DNA from: Candidatus Gastranaerophilales bacterium
GTDB taxonomy: Bacteria; Cyanobacteriota; Vampirovibrionia; Gastranaerophilales; Gastranaerophilaceae
Length of the DNA stretch: 64,000 nucleotides
Assembly (NCBI GenBank): GCA_944323655.1
Contig: CALUTL010000003.1
Span: 62,001-126,000 of the forward strand
Direction of reading: 5' to 3'
Shown here: positions 32,429 through 41,514 of the stretch, one piece after another
How the letters are laid out: each line of letters starts with the position of its first letter
How positions within the stretch are numbered: position 1 is the stretch's first letter
The notes under the pieces: model-generated
The model's input: the letters and a program-made list of their open reading frames with translations, nothing else
Told to the model about the DNA's origin: nothing
Databases searched by the model: none
Position numbers and translations under genes: made by a program

Positions 32429-35400
32429 GTGCTTGTTAAAGGAAGTATTTCATCAAAAAAAACAGACATGCTTATTGAGCAGTATGCAAAACTCTTGAAT
32501 TCAGGGGTTATGGCTTCAGAAATTCTTGTGATTGTCCAGAATTCAAAGCTTAAAAATAAATTTGTAGAAAGTACACTTAATCAACTTACGGTTCCCGCTG
32601 TTGAAAAACTTGAAGTTCATTCGTTCTTTTCACTTGTATATAATACTATTATCGACAACTGGGCGGTGCTTGAAAATGTAAATACCTTTCCTAACCCTGA
32701 AATTCTACCTAACCTTGCAGGGCTTGAAGTTTCACAGTTCATACTGAAAGATATTATTAAGGAGGTTCAATTTAAGGGGTATAATTCTAAAAAATCACTT
32801 CTTCATCAGCTTTTCAGAAGGTATTCTTTGATTGTACAGAACAATTTGACGGATGATGAGGTCGAATGGAGATCAAGGGTTTTAAAGGAAAGTTTTGCGG
32901 ACGATGCTAAGGTTGCACTGAAAAAACTATTAAAAGAAACCTTGAAATTAAGGGATTTTGATTACTTAAGACAGGGGCTTGTTTTCAATTATATTTACAA
33001 AAATACTGAGTATTTCAAAAATATTAAATATCTTATTTTGGATGACGGTGATGAAATTACACCAGTATGCTTTGATTTTATAAAACATCTTGCGCCTCAA
33101 TTGAAAGATGTTTTTATTGCATTTGACGAAAAGGGCGCAAGCAGAACAGGATATTTGAGTGCCGACAGAACTGCCGTTTGGGAATTTGAAAAATTATTTA
33201 ATCAACCTGTTATATCAATTGACTCTGAAACCAAACTAAGATTTGATGCCGAAAATATTTTCAAAAACGTTGTTGAAGAAAAAGCTGAAATTCTTGAAAA
33301 CTTTTCGCTTCAAGCTCCATCTAAAAGAGCCAAAATGATTGACTTAGCTATTGAACAAATACATACACTCTTAAAAAAGAAGGTTAAACCCTCACAAATT
33401 TCTATCGTAACCCCGGTTATTGATGAGATGCTGAGGTTTTCAATTAAAGAAGGTTTGAGAGCGAGCCTTACTCCAGTGTTTTTATCAGGAAGCGAAAAAC
33501 TTATCCAAAATCCGCTTGTGCTTTCGGTTTTAACGATTATCAAACTCAATTGCGGAATGAGGGAAAGATTATCTTCTTTTGATTTGAGAATTATTCTATC
33601 TAACTTCCTTGAAATTCCCGTTAAATATTGCAGAGAAATCCTTGAAACTTTTGACAGAACAAAAGAAATTATTGATTTTGAATTTCCTTACGCTGATTAC
33701 ACGGAAAAATATAAGAAATTCATTTCCATCGTAAATAAAGATAACAATTCAGAAAAAAAACTTTCGCTGCAAGCTTTGGAAATTTACGAAAATCTTGTTG
33801 AATTAAAATCTTTTGATACTCAAATTTTGAATAAGTTTAATTTTTTCTTAAAGCAGCTTCAGGATTTTGAAAACGTATTTAAAGACGAATTTGAAAAACA
33901 TAAAACAGAAATAATTACACAGATAGAAAACTCAATAATCGCTGAAAACCCTTATACAACACTGGAAATAGGGGAACGGGATCTTATAATCGGAACGCCT
34001 CAAAAAATTATCGACAGCCAGATTAGGACAAAATATCAAATATGGCTTGATGTTTCAAGCGACGAATGGATTAAAAGCGACACAGGGCCTTTGTATAACG
34101 CTTGGGTATTTCAAAGAGGCTGGTCTAAAGATGAATTTACTATCGACGACAATATTGAACTCGGCAAAGAAAAAACCGCAAGAATTTTAAGAAAACTTAC
34201 GCTTTGCACAGATGAGCACATTTATGCAATCTCAAGCCTTTTTGACGGAAACGGGATTGAAAACTTCGGCGGAATAGAAAAATTTATAACTGTAAAAAAC
34301 GAAACCCTTGAAATAACAGAAGAAAAGAAAAAATTTCAAATTACCCCAAGAGCCGACCAGCAGCCTGTCCTTGAATACAAATCCGGCAAAATGGCGATTT
34401 CAGCAGTTCCGGGTGCCGGAAAAACTACAATTTTACTTGCACTTATCTTAAAACTTCTTGAAAGAGGGATTAATCCTGAAAATATATTTGTCCTGACTTA
34501 TATGGAATCTGCTGCAAGAAATTTTAGAGAAAGAATTAAAAGTATCAGAGAAGATTCGGCGCAATTACCAAATATAAGCACAATCCACGGGCTTGCTCTA
34601 AGAATATTAAAAGAGAATGAAAATTTTGAAAGATTAGGTCTTCCGTCAGACTTTGAAATTTGCGATGACTCGCAAAGAACAAGGATTGTCAAAGAAATTT
34701 CGGAAAAACTTAAACTGAAAAAAAATGAATTTGAAGACTTTGCTCGCGCCGTATCAGCTTTCAAAATTGGTGAAGGAAAATTCAAAACATACTCCGTTAA
34801 TTCCGATAAAGGCGAAAAAGTAAACGGAACCGCAGATTTGAAACTTAAAAAATTTAAAACATTTTTTGAAGAATATCAAATGGCGCTAAGTGCCTCAAAC
34901 TTAATTGATTATGATGATATGCTTATATCGTCCGTAAGACTTTTAGAAGAAAACCCCGACATTTTGGCGCATTATCAGGAAATTTGTCATTTTATAATTG
35001 AAGATGAAGCGCAGGATTCCTCGGCGATTCAGCAGAAACTGATTAACCTTCTGAGCGGCAAATCCAAAAACCTTATCCGCTGCGGCGACATCAATCAGGC
35101 AATTACAACAACTTTCTCAAACGCTGATGTCGAAGGGTTTCGGAATTTTATAAAAACATCGGATAACGTCAGTATGAATTGTTCTCAACGCTGCACAGAA
35201 GATGTATGGAAACTTGCAAATACACTTGTTAAGTTTGCAAGCAAAAACGAAGAAATAAAAAATGCCTTCTTTGAAATATTTATGCACCCCGTAGAAGGCC
35301 GAAACCCCGTAAGCCACAATGCCGTTACTCCTAAAATCTTTGACAGCACATTGGAAGAAAAAAATTACATACTTTCAGTTATTAAAAATACCCTCAACAA

Positions 35401-36346
35401 AAACCCGAAAGCCACAATCGGAATTTTATTGAGAAATAATTCCCAAGTGGTTCAATGGATGGACTTTATAAACAACAGCGGATTAAAAACAATTACCCGA
35501 AGCGAATGCTTAGAGCAGAAAACTATTTTTAGAGTAATTTTTGCGGTTTTGAACATGATTTTAAACCCTTTTGATAATAATATTGTAGCCGATAATTACG
35601 ATATTCTTGCAGAATCAGGATTCTATAAACAAAGGCTCGGTGTTGAAATCAGAAAATATGAAAACCCTTTTATCTCACTTAATTGCGATGATATAAATAA
35701 TGTTTACCTTGAACAATTTTACTGGGATTTGTCATACTGGCTTTCTTTCCCGCATCTTACGGCTGACGAAATTGCTATTAAAATAGGGCTTTATTATTTC
35801 TCAAATGAAATCGAAAAATCTAATGTTTACCTTATTTCAACGCTTATTAAAAGAATAGGGCTTGCAAACAACAATTTTGAATACATAATGGCAAGGCTTG
35901 GCGAATTATCGAAAAAAACATCGCTTTCAGGCTTCAAATTTTTCTCGGAAGAAGACGAAAGCAACAAAGAATTTTTTGAAGGAAAAGTTCAAATTATGAC
36001 TCTTCACAAGTCTAAAGGTGATGAGTTTGATCTTGTATTTTTACCCGAAATGTCAGAGAAAAATCTTACGCTTGACTTTAACGAAATAAAACTAAAATCC
36101 TCTGATTTTATGGAAGATGTAAAACGCTTAAATCCAAATTACAAACCAAAATCCGAATTTCAACTTAGACAAGAACTTTTGGCGGAAAATTTAAGACTGC
36201 TTTATGTCGCAATTACACGAGCAAAAAGAAACCTTTACATAACCGTCAGCAGAAAAACTAAATCTTATAATAATACTAGCATTATAGACCAGAAGCCGTC
36301 AATGATTTTTGATATAATAGAAAGAACAAGGCAGGTGATTGAATGA
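32429..36346 (+). CDS. UvrD/AddA-type helicase fused to a degenerate AddB-like N-terminal module
   Basis: About 1305 residues from GTG 32429, 10 bases after an AGAGG box; TTG 32420 is an alternative. The C-terminal half is an active-looking SF1A helicase: Walker A VPGAGKT at about residue 665, motif Ia LTYMESAARNFRERIK, Walker B EDEAQDSS, motif V TLHKSKGDEFDLVFLPE, and VAITRAKRNLYI near the end. The first 640 residues form a second helicase-like module with a decayed P-loop (GSISSKKT, residues about 5-12) and a Walker B-like LILDDGDEITP, as in AddB or RecC-type inactive subunits. The gene overlaps a Cas4/AddB-like nuclease by 4 bases. Together they look like a rearranged AddAB complex for double-strand-break end processing. 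Confidence 0.8.
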   Translation: MLVKGSISSKKTDMLIEQYAKLLNSGVMASEILVIVQNSKLKNKFVESTLNQLTVPAVEKLEVHSFFSLVYNTIIDNWAVLENVNTFPNPEILPNLAGLEVSQFILKDIIKEVQFKGYNSKKSLLHQLFRRYSLIVQNNLTDDEVEWRSRVLKESFADDAKVALKKLLKETLKLRDFDYLRQGLVFNYIYKNTEYFKNIKYLILDDGDEITPVCFDFIKHLAPQLKDVFIAFDEKGASRTGYLSADRTAVWEFEKLFNQPVISIDSETKLRFDAENIFKNVVEEKAEILENFSLQAPSKRAKMIDLAIEQIHTLLKKKVKPSQISIVTPVIDEMLRFSIKEGLRASLTPVFLSGSEKLIQNPLVLSVLTIIKLNCGMRERLSSFDLRIILSNFLEIPVKYCREILETFDRTKEIIDFEFPYADYTEKYKKFISIVNKDNNSEKKLSLQALEIYENLVELKSFDTQILNKFNFFLKQLQDFENVFKDEFEKHKTEIITQIENSIIAENPYTTLEIGERDLIIGTPQKIIDSQIRTKYQIWLDVSSDEWIKSDTGPLYNAWVFQRGWSKDEFTIDDNIELGKEKTARILRKLTLCTDEHIYAISSLFDGNGIENFGGIEKFITVKNETLEITEEKKKFQITPRADQQPVLEYKSGKMAISAVPGAGKTTILLALILKLLERGINPENIFVLTYMESAARNFRERIKSIREDSAQLPNISTIHGLALRILKENENFERLGLPSDFEICDDSQRTRIVKEISEKLKLKKNEFEDFARAVSAFKIGEGKFKTYSVNSDKGEKVNGTADLKLKKFKTFFEEYQMALSASNLIDYDDMLISSVRLLEENPDILAHYQEICHFIIEDEAQDSSAIQQKLINLLSGKSKNLIRCGDINQAITTTFSNADVEGFRNFIKTSDNVSMNCSQRCTEDVWKLANTLVKFASKNEEIKNAFFEIFMHPVEGRNPVSHNAVTPKIFDSTLEEKNYILSVIKNTLNKNPKATIGILLRNNSQVVQWMDFINNSGLKTITRSECLEQKTIFRVIFAVLNMILNPFDNNIVADNYDILAESGFYKQRLGVEIRKYENPFISLNCDDINNVYLEQFYWDLSYWLSFPHLTADEIAIKIGLYYFSNEIEKSNVYLISTLIKRIGLANNNFEYIMARLGELSKKTSLSGFKFFSEEDESNKEFFEGKVQIMTLHKSKGDEFDLVFLPEMSEKNLTLDFNEIKLKSSDFMEDVKRLNPNYKPKSEFQLRQELLAENLRLLYVAITRAKRNLYITVSRKTKSYNNTSIIDQKPSMIFDIIERTRQVIE

Positions 36347-36978
36347 ATAATTTTTCTCCAAATATGCTAAAAACATTTGAAGTCTGTCCTGTGAAATATA
36401 ACCTTAAATTCAACGAAAAAATTTCCGTTCCGCAAAACCCTCTGCTATTTGAAAAAGGTAAAAAAATTCACGCACTTGCAAACTATTACCACAGAGGCGC
36501 TGACATCACAAAACTCGAAAAAGCCTTGACCGAACAGGAATTTGAGGTTTGGGAAAGATTAAAAAATAACCCTTATTTTTCAATGAAATGTCTGCATTCA
36601 GAATATCCGATTACAGCCAAACTTGGCGAAATATGGATTTTCGGACGGCTTGATGCAATTGTAAAAGACAATGAAAATTACTATATTCTCGACTACAAAA
36701 CAGGCGCAATCCCTCAAAATCCTGAAAAAGATTTTCAAACAATGATTTATCTTCTCTGCGCCGATAAAATTCTGCCACAAAGAGAATCCCTCTCTTTTGT
36801 TTACATTGATTTAAAAAACAACGAAAACAAAGTTATCGAATTCTCGCAAAGTTCAAAAGTGCTTTACGAGGAGATTCTGACAAAACAATGCAGCCTGATT
36901 TTGAACACAAAAGATTTTGACGGAAAAGAAAACCGAAAAAACTGTAAATTTTGCGAATATAACAAAATCTGCCGTTAA
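36343..36978 (+). CDS. PD-(D/E)XK nuclease with Fe-S Cys cluster (Cas4/AddB-like)
   Basis: 211 residues. The catalytic core reads His43 (KKIHAL), Glu87 (SEYPI), Asp104 (GRLDAIV), Asp117 and Lys119 (LDYKTG), the RecB-family nuclease set. Cys15 and a C-terminal C-x2-C-x5-C (Cys201, 204, 210) match the four-Cys iron-sulphur staple of AddB, Cas4 and Dna2. It starts inside the stop of the helicase gene (ATGA overlap), so the two are coupled. The nuclease is a separate polypeptide, not a C-terminal domain as in AddA/AddB. No cas genes or CRISPR array are near, so DNA repair is more likely than spacer acquisition. Confidence 0.85.
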   Translation: MNNFSPNMLKTFEVCPVKYNLKFNEKISVPQNPLLFEKGKKIHALANYYHRGADITKLEKALTEQEFEVWERLKNNPYFSMKCLHSEYPITAKLGEIWIFGRLDAIVKDNENYYILDYKTGAIPQNPEKDFQTMIYLLCADKILPQRESLSFVYIDLKNNENKVIEFSQSSKVLYEEILTKQCSLILNTKDFDGKENRKNCKFCEYNKICR

Positions 36979-36981
36979 TTT

Positions 36982-37455
36982 CTATTTTGGTATTACGCAG
37001 GTTTTACCGTCGTTCATATATTTTGTGAATAAAACCGATAAAGGATCCGCCTTGTAAGTCATAACCCCGTCGTTATAAGTTTCTTGAATATTTTGATTCT
37101 TCTTGCTTGCTGCTAAAATCTCATTAAGTTGTGCCTTTGTAAAATTACAGATGGTCTTACTTTCCGGAATTTCTTTTGCATAATTTATATATCCGCACTT
37201 GCCGTTTTTCCAGCCGTCTACAATAACAACCAGTGTTATAACATTTCCGAAAAAGTCAAAGCTGCTTTCCTCTTTATATTTTTGGCACTTTACAAGATGC
37301 GATATAAATTCTTTGGAATATTTTGGCGAATTGCTTGACATACTTATGTTTATCGGAGTTTCAGCATTATCTTCTGCCATAACGCTGCTTGAAATAATTG
37401 AACAAATAAAAGTTAACAAAATTCCGCTCATTAAATAAATTTTTCTTAATTTCAT
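36982..37455 (-). CDS. Secreted hypothetical protein
   Basis: 157 residues from ATG 37455, chosen because AGAGGT is 4 bases upstream and the protein then begins with a signal peptide (MKLRKIYLMSGILLTFICSI, cleavage near SVMA-E). A longer frame upstream would spoil the signal. The mature part has four Cys (residues in VKCQKYK, NGKCGY, TICNF and KTCVIP) that could form two disulphides in an oxidising compartment. No known domain is recognised. It is convergent with the nuclease gene (3 bases apart). Confidence 0.65.
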   Translation of the reverse strand: MKLRKIYLMSGILLTFICSIISSSVMAEDNAETPINISMSSNSPKYSKEFISHLVKCQKYKEESSFDFFGNVITLVVIVDGWKNGKCGYINYAKEIPESKTICNFTKAQLNEILAASKKNQNIQETYNDGVMTYKADPLSVLFTKYMNDGKTCVIPK

Positions 37456-37576
37456 ATTAACCTCTATCATTTTGTTTTCTAATATATCATATTTTTTCAA
37501 ATTAAACTAATACTTCTATATGAAAAAACAATTCCTTAACCAAAATCCACTGAATAATTTAAAATAAGCACTAAAA

Positions 37577-37610
37577 AATCCCCGCAAAATTCATTACGGG
37601 GATTGAAAAA
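37577..37610 (-). terminator. Terminator after rplL
   Basis: AATCCCCG (37577-37584) pairs with CGGGGATT (37597-37604); on the minus strand it runs into TTTTTTAG. It ends the rplJ-rplL unit. Confidence 0.75.
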
Positions 37611-37628
37611 ACTTTATTGAAAACAAAC

Positions 37629-38006
37629 TTACTTGATTTCAACAGTAGCGCCAGCAGCTTCAAGTTGTTTCTTGATAGCTTCAGCATCTTCTTTTTTGAT
37701 ACCTTCTTTAACAGGTTTCGGAGCGCCGTCAACTAAGTCTTTAGCTTCTTTCAAGCCTAAGCCTGTGATAGCACGAACTTCTTTCAATACAGCGATTTTG
37801 TTAGCGCCAGCTGCTGCCAAAATAACTGATACTTCAGAAGCTTCTTCAGCTGCTGCTTCACCAGCTGCTGCCGGAGCTACTGCTGCTACTGCTACAGGTG
37901 CTGCTGCTGATACGCCGAATTTTTCTTCCATAGCTTTTACTAATTCTGCTGCTTCAAGCAAAGTTAATTTTTCAATTGATTCTAAAATTGATTCTACATT
38001 ACTCAT
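37629..38006 (-). CDS. rplL: 50S ribosomal protein L7/L12
   Basis: 125 residues. An N-terminal dimerisation helix region ([30 protein letters not shown]) is joined by an Ala/Val-rich hinge (residues about 33-55) to the C-terminal factor-binding domain ending in the universal [21 protein letters not shown] and AAGATVEIK. Multiple copies bind L10 and recruit translation factors. An AGGAG box precedes ATG 38006. It follows rplJ on the same strand and ends at the hairpin at 37577. The plus strand of this gene has a long open frame caused by its codon pattern; it is not a gene. Confidence 0.99.
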   Translation of the reverse strand: MSNVESILESIEKLTLLEAAELVKAMEEKFGVSAAAPVAVAAVAPAAAGEAAAEEASEVSVILAAAGANKIAVLKEVRAITGLGLKEAKDLVDGAPKPVKEGIKKEDAEAIKKQLEAAGATVEIK

Positions 38007-38129
38007 TGTTTTTCTCCTTTATGTATTTTTTAATTTTGTACTTTTTATTATTCTTCTGCCTGCATTATTCTTAAGCCGTTAACTTTTTACACTCTGCAAG
38101 CCCAACCGCACCGGAAAACCGGAGAATAA

Positions 38130-38651
38130 CTATGCGGCTTTTTGATCTCTGACTGCTGCCATTGCTCTTGTAAGCTGTGCCATAACTGCATTGACTGAAT
38201 TTGCAATTCCTGATGCAGGTGAATTGATGGAGCCGAGAATTTTTGCAATAAGTTCTTCTTTTGAAGGAAGTTTCGCAAGTTCTTCGGTTTCTTTTGCTGA
38301 TAACAATTTGCCATCTAACGCTGCACCTAAAATTACGCCTTTTTTGCTATCCTTAATGAATTTAGCAACAACTTTTGCAGGACTTACTTGGTCTTCAAAA
38401 CCGAAAGCCAATGCGATTGGTCCTTTAAATGTGTCATTAAGAATTTCAAAATCAGTGCCTTTAATTGCAATTTTAGCTAAAGTGTTTTTTGTTACTGTGT
38501 AATCGCCGCCTTCTTTTTGAAGAGCACGTCTTAGGTTTGTGATTTCTTCAACTGAATAGCCTTTGTATTCGGTAACAATTGCTACTTTTGCTTTTTCCAA
38601 TTTTGATTTCAGAGCATCTATTTTTTCTGTTTTAAATTGTTTTGTTGACAT
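38130..38651 (-). CDS. rplJ: 50S ribosomal protein L10
   Basis: 173 residues from ATG 38651; AAGGAGC lies 5 bases upstream, so the longer frame to 38747 is rejected as leader. The protein has the L10 sequence AKVAIVTEYKGYSVEEITNLRR, LRRALQKEGGDYTVTKNTLAKIA, GPIALAFGFED, and an Ala-rich helical C-terminus (AVMAQLTRAMAAVRDQKAA) that binds L12 dimers. L10 also represses its operon by binding the leader mRNA, and a leader with suitable features lies directly upstream. The partner genes rplK-rplA are 10 kb away. Confidence 0.97.
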   Translation of the reverse strand: MSTKQFKTEKIDALKSKLEKAKVAIVTEYKGYSVEEITNLRRALQKEGGDYTVTKNTLAKIAIKGTDFEILNDTFKGPIALAFGFEDQVSPAKVVAKFIKDSKKGVILGAALDGKLLSAKETEELAKLPSKEELIAKILGSINSPASGIANSVNAVMAQLTRAMAAVRDQKAA

Positions 38652-38859
38652 TTTTAGCTCCTTGTATTTTTGTATCGACCTCTTGTTTTGGATTTGTAAA
38701 ACCTTTCCATACAAAAAAGATTTTGCGCTTCCAAACCGCAAAATCACACATTTTAAATTATTTTTATCGGATATTCCGTAATAATAAATTGCCAGTGTAA
38801 CCTCGATTAGCTGTCTTTAAACATTTAACGGCAAATGCCGACTAATTGTCTGCGGTTGT
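38652..38859 (-). promoter_or_regulatory. L10 leader (autoregulatory 5' region)
   Basis: About 208 bases between the promoter and rplJ have no gene. On the minus strand they contain CCGCAGACAATTAG, a CGGCA/TGCCG hairpin and AAGACAGCTAATCGAGG, similar to the AGACA and CGAGG elements of known L10-binding leaders; ATTAG and CTAAT can pair. Assignment is by motif resemblance, not by a covariance search. Confidence 0.55.
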
Positions 38860-38865
38860 ACGACT

Positions 38866-38894
38866 ATCTTACACAAAACCTTTTTAAAAATCAA
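38866..38894 (-). promoter_or_regulatory. Promoter of rplJ-rplL
   Basis: On the minus strand TTGATT (38894-38889), 17 bases, TAAGAT (38871-38866). It gives a start near 38859 and a long leader. Confidence 0.55.
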
Positions 38895-38901
38895 GCTTTA
38901 C

Positions 38902-39825
38902 TTAATATTTTTTAACCAGAGTCCAAACGTTTTCGGGTTCCGTTGTATCGTAAACACCTTTCAAATATGCTTCAAAAAGGTTTTTGGGCTCCATATAATA
39001 TCTGTTACAAAAATTACCGTAACAAACTATTTCATTAAACAAATTAAGCTTCAACAAAATCTGCAAATCATAATAGACATCCTTCAATAACGCATTATCA
39101 TCAAATGCATCTATTGCTGAATATGAGCGAAGCAGCCAATTATCTTTGCGTAATTCCGTACGTAAATCGTCCAATGCTTTATCTACATAGTACAAAAGCT
39201 TGTCTACATGCGCAAACCCTTTTAATGTGACAACAAGCTGATCCCCGTTTTTTGCGAATTTGCAGCAAGGAGAACCCTTTATTCGGTTGTAAAATTCACA
39301 TACAAGTTTATCAACCATCTCTTTATTTTCTTTTTCTTTTTGTTCTTCCGTACGATTGTCATCGACTACACGCTTTTTAACAACTAGCTTTGTAATTAAA
39401 ACTACATTTCTGTATGCTAACAAAGCTTGATCCGCTTCGGCTCTGAGTTGAGCATTAAATTCATCTTCATTTTTAATTTTTATTTTATCTATAATTTTAG
39501 CAACCTTGCGGGCGCTGCTTACAGCAATAGTTTTTAATTGAGTCAAAGCACCTATTACCACCAACAGAATCATTATAAAAATAAATAACGAACCGTCGGT
39601 TTTCGTAACACCCTTACTTAAAGAGTCTGCAAAATATTGATGCATAAAATCTGAAATATTATTTGCAACCGGCGTCAGAAAAGCTAAGTATTGACAATTC
39701 AATACATCAAAGAACCAATACATCAAAAATGTAAATATCATCACACTTAATATTATCTGCGCCATAAACGCGACATCTAAGAATACTCTCAAAAACTTCT
39801 TTAAAAAATAAAACAGTCGAAGCAT
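38902..39825 (-). CDS. Two-span membrane protein, unknown
   Basis: 307 residues, AGAGGAA box before ATG 39825. Two or three hydrophobic segments lie in the first third (about residues 17-40, QIILSVMIFTFLMYWFF, and 78-95, LFIFIMILLVVIGAL). The remaining 200 residues are soluble and charged, with no recognised motif; two Cys pairs occur (SPCCKF, CYGNFC). It follows panC closely on the same strand (22 bases) but no functional link to pantothenate synthesis can be seen. Confidence 0.6.
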   Translation of the reverse strand: MLRLFYFLKKFLRVFLDVAFMAQIILSVMIFTFLMYWFFDVLNCQYLAFLTPVANNISDFMHQYFADSLSKGVTKTDGSLFIFIMILLVVIGALTQLKTIAVSSARKVAKIIDKIKIKNEDEFNAQLRAEADQALLAYRNVVLITKLVVKKRVVDDNRTEEQKEKENKEMVDKLVCEFYNRIKGSPCCKFAKNGDQLVVTLKGFAHVDKLLYYVDKALDDLRTELRKDNWLLRSYSAIDAFDDNALLKDVYYDLQILLKLNLFNEIVCYGNFCNRYYMEPKNLFEAYLKGVYDTTEPENVWTLVKKY

Positions 39826-39847
39826 AAATTCCTCTTTTAATTTTGCT

Positions 39848-40705
39848 TTAGCTCTCTAATGATACATTATCAATTAACCTGACAGAACCTATTTTTACGG
39901 CAATAAAAACTACTGTATTTTTATCAGCTTCCGTTTTAGCCTCCAAATTTTCTCTATCTCTAAACTCCAGATATTCAAGCTCATGACACGGTTTCAAAAA
40001 TTCGTAAGCGGTCTCCGTTAAAGCTTTTACATCCTTTATTCCTGAATTATAACATGATTTTATATTAAATAAAATATTTTTAAGAACAAGCGCTTCTTTT
40101 CGTTGCTCGCCGCTTAAATATTTATTCCTTGAACTCATTGCCAAACCGTCATCTTCACGGACTATCGGGCACGGAACAATCGTTAACGGAATATTCAAAT
40201 CCTTAACCATTTTCTTAATAATTATTAACTGTTGACGATCCTTCTCTCCGAAAAATGCGTAATCCGGCTGTACTATATTAAATAACTTGTTTACGACTGT
40301 ACAAACCCCGTCAAAATGTCCGACTCGGGATTTTCCGCATAATTTATCCGTATAAAAATACGGCGGGATTACATAAGTCAGAAAATCATTTGATAAAATT
40401 CCGCCTTTGCCGTACATTTCTTCCGCTGAAGGCGCAAAAACAATATCTACACCGGCTTCTTCGGCTAACTTTCTATCTGCATCAAGAGTTCTCGGATATT
40501 TTTCATAATCTTCTCCCGGACAAAACTGAATCGGGTTTACAAAAACTGAAATTACGGTCTTGTCACATTTTTCTACACTTCTCTTAATCAAGCTTAAATG
40601 ACCTTTATGAAGCGCACCCATTGTCGGAACTAAACCTACCGTTAATCCCTGTTTCTTCCACTCTCTTACCTTTTCTCTTACTTCAGCTATTGTATGCAAT
40701 AACAT
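39848..40705 (-). CDS. panC: Pantothenate synthetase
   Basis: 285 residues, the usual PanC length. It has the nucleotidyltransferase motif in GLVPTMGALHKGHLSLI (H-x-G-H), the NPIQF and E-D-Y-x-x-YPRT motif, FFGEKDRQQL, and the KMSKS-like MSSRNKYLS loop. It condenses pantoate with beta-alanine using ATP. panD, which makes beta-alanine, is at 7.6 kb and panB, which makes the pantoate precursor, is at 41.5 kb. AGAGGTGAG precedes ATG 40705. A TPR protein gene separates panC from panB. Confidence 0.97.
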   Translation of the reverse strand: MLLHTIAEVREKVREWKKQGLTVGLVPTMGALHKGHLSLIKRSVEKCDKTVISVFVNPIQFCPGEDYEKYPRTLDADRKLAEEAGVDIVFAPSAEEMYGKGGILSNDFLTYVIPPYFYTDKLCGKSRVGHFDGVCTVVNKLFNIVQPDYAFFGEKDRQQLIIIKKMVKDLNIPLTIVPCPIVREDDGLAMSSRNKYLSGEQRKEALVLKNILFNIKSCYNSGIKDVKALTETAYEFLKPCHELEYLEFRDRENLEAKTEADKNTVVFIAVKIGSVRLIDNVSLES

Positions 40706-40744
40706 TTTTTAGCTCACCTCTTTTTTTGATTATATCACAATTTT

Positions 40745-41494
40745 TTAAAAGTTATACTGTTTTTTGTATTCAGAATATAAATCCTTATAGTAATTTTCAT
40801 TTTTATATAACTTTTTTAAAACCTCATTATTCGGACAAGACTCTAATGCTTTTTGATAATCCTGCTCAAATAAATCTTTTTTACCTGTTTTTCTGTTTAT
40901 GTACGCCCTTGTCGCATAATCCCAGTATGTAATATTTTCACCATTTTGAATTTTTTTATTTATGACTTCATAAGCATTTTTATAATCATTTTGTAATATA
41001 TAATTTACTGCAATTATTTGCTGCAAATTAAATTTTTCACACATCCCGATTGCAGCATCATAATCCCCTTTAATAGTATATAAATTACATAACTGAGATA
41101 CTGAAACTTTATTTTCATTTATTTTAAGGGATTGTTCAAAAGCTTTAACCGCTTCTTTACCGTTGAAAACAGTCACATAATAACTTCCCGAAAATTGCAG
41201 CATTTCTGACTTTACCGACGGTATTAAAGCTGTTTTTACAGCTAATTTATATAATTTTTCAGCCTCAACACCTTCTTTGTTTTGAGCCTGCGACAAAAAC
41301 CAAAAAGGTACTCCTAAATACAAAATTACCAACGATAATAAGGATATTACAATTTGAACAGGCGATACAACAAGTTTTTTTTGACTGCCTGAATTTACTG
41401 CCACTATAATCAATGTTATTAACAGTAATAAAATTGCAATGCCTGATAAAAGAAACATTACAACAACTGTTATAAAAAGGTCATTACCGATCAA
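40745..41494 (-). CDS. Membrane-anchored TPR protein
   Basis: 249 residues from TTG 41494, supported by AAAGGAG 7 bases upstream (an ATG nearby is out of frame). Two transmembrane helices at about residues 6-30 and 43-62 are followed by TPR-like helical repeats (SQLCNLYTIKGDYDAAIGMCEKF, VNYILQNDYKNAYEVI, and a C-terminal YWDYATRAYINRKTG pattern). It probably faces one side of the cytoplasmic membrane as a scaffold. It sits between panB and panC in the same direction; whether this is an operon or chance is unknown. Confidence 0.65.
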   Translation of the reverse strand: MIGNDLFITVVVMFLLSGIAILLLLITLIIVAVNSGSQKKLVVSPVQIVISLLSLVILYLGVPFWFLSQAQNKEGVEAEKLYKLAVKTALIPSVKSEMLQFSGSYYVTVFNGKEAVKAFEQSLKINENKVSVSQLCNLYTIKGDYDAAIGMCEKFNLQQIIAVNYILQNDYKNAYEVINKKIQNGENITYWDYATRAYINRKTGKKDLFEQDYQKALESCPNNEVLKKLYKNENYYKDLYSEYKKQYNF

Positions 41495-41514
41495 AATACT
41501 CTCCTTTAAACCTA

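Noticed and set aside
36343-36978. Cas4 and a CRISPR system
   Set aside because: The nuclease has Cas4-like residues, but no spaced repeats, cas1/cas2 or other cas genes were seen anywhere in the window; the helicase neighbour fits DNA repair.
37633-38082. A 149-residue plus-strand frame opposite rplL
   Set aside because: It mirrors the Ala-rich codon pattern of rplL and has no ribosome-binding site or protein-like composition.
38652-38747. Upstream extension of rplJ (32 extra codons)
   Set aside because: The L10 family start and an AAGGAG box support ATG 38651; the upstream codons lie in the L10 leader.
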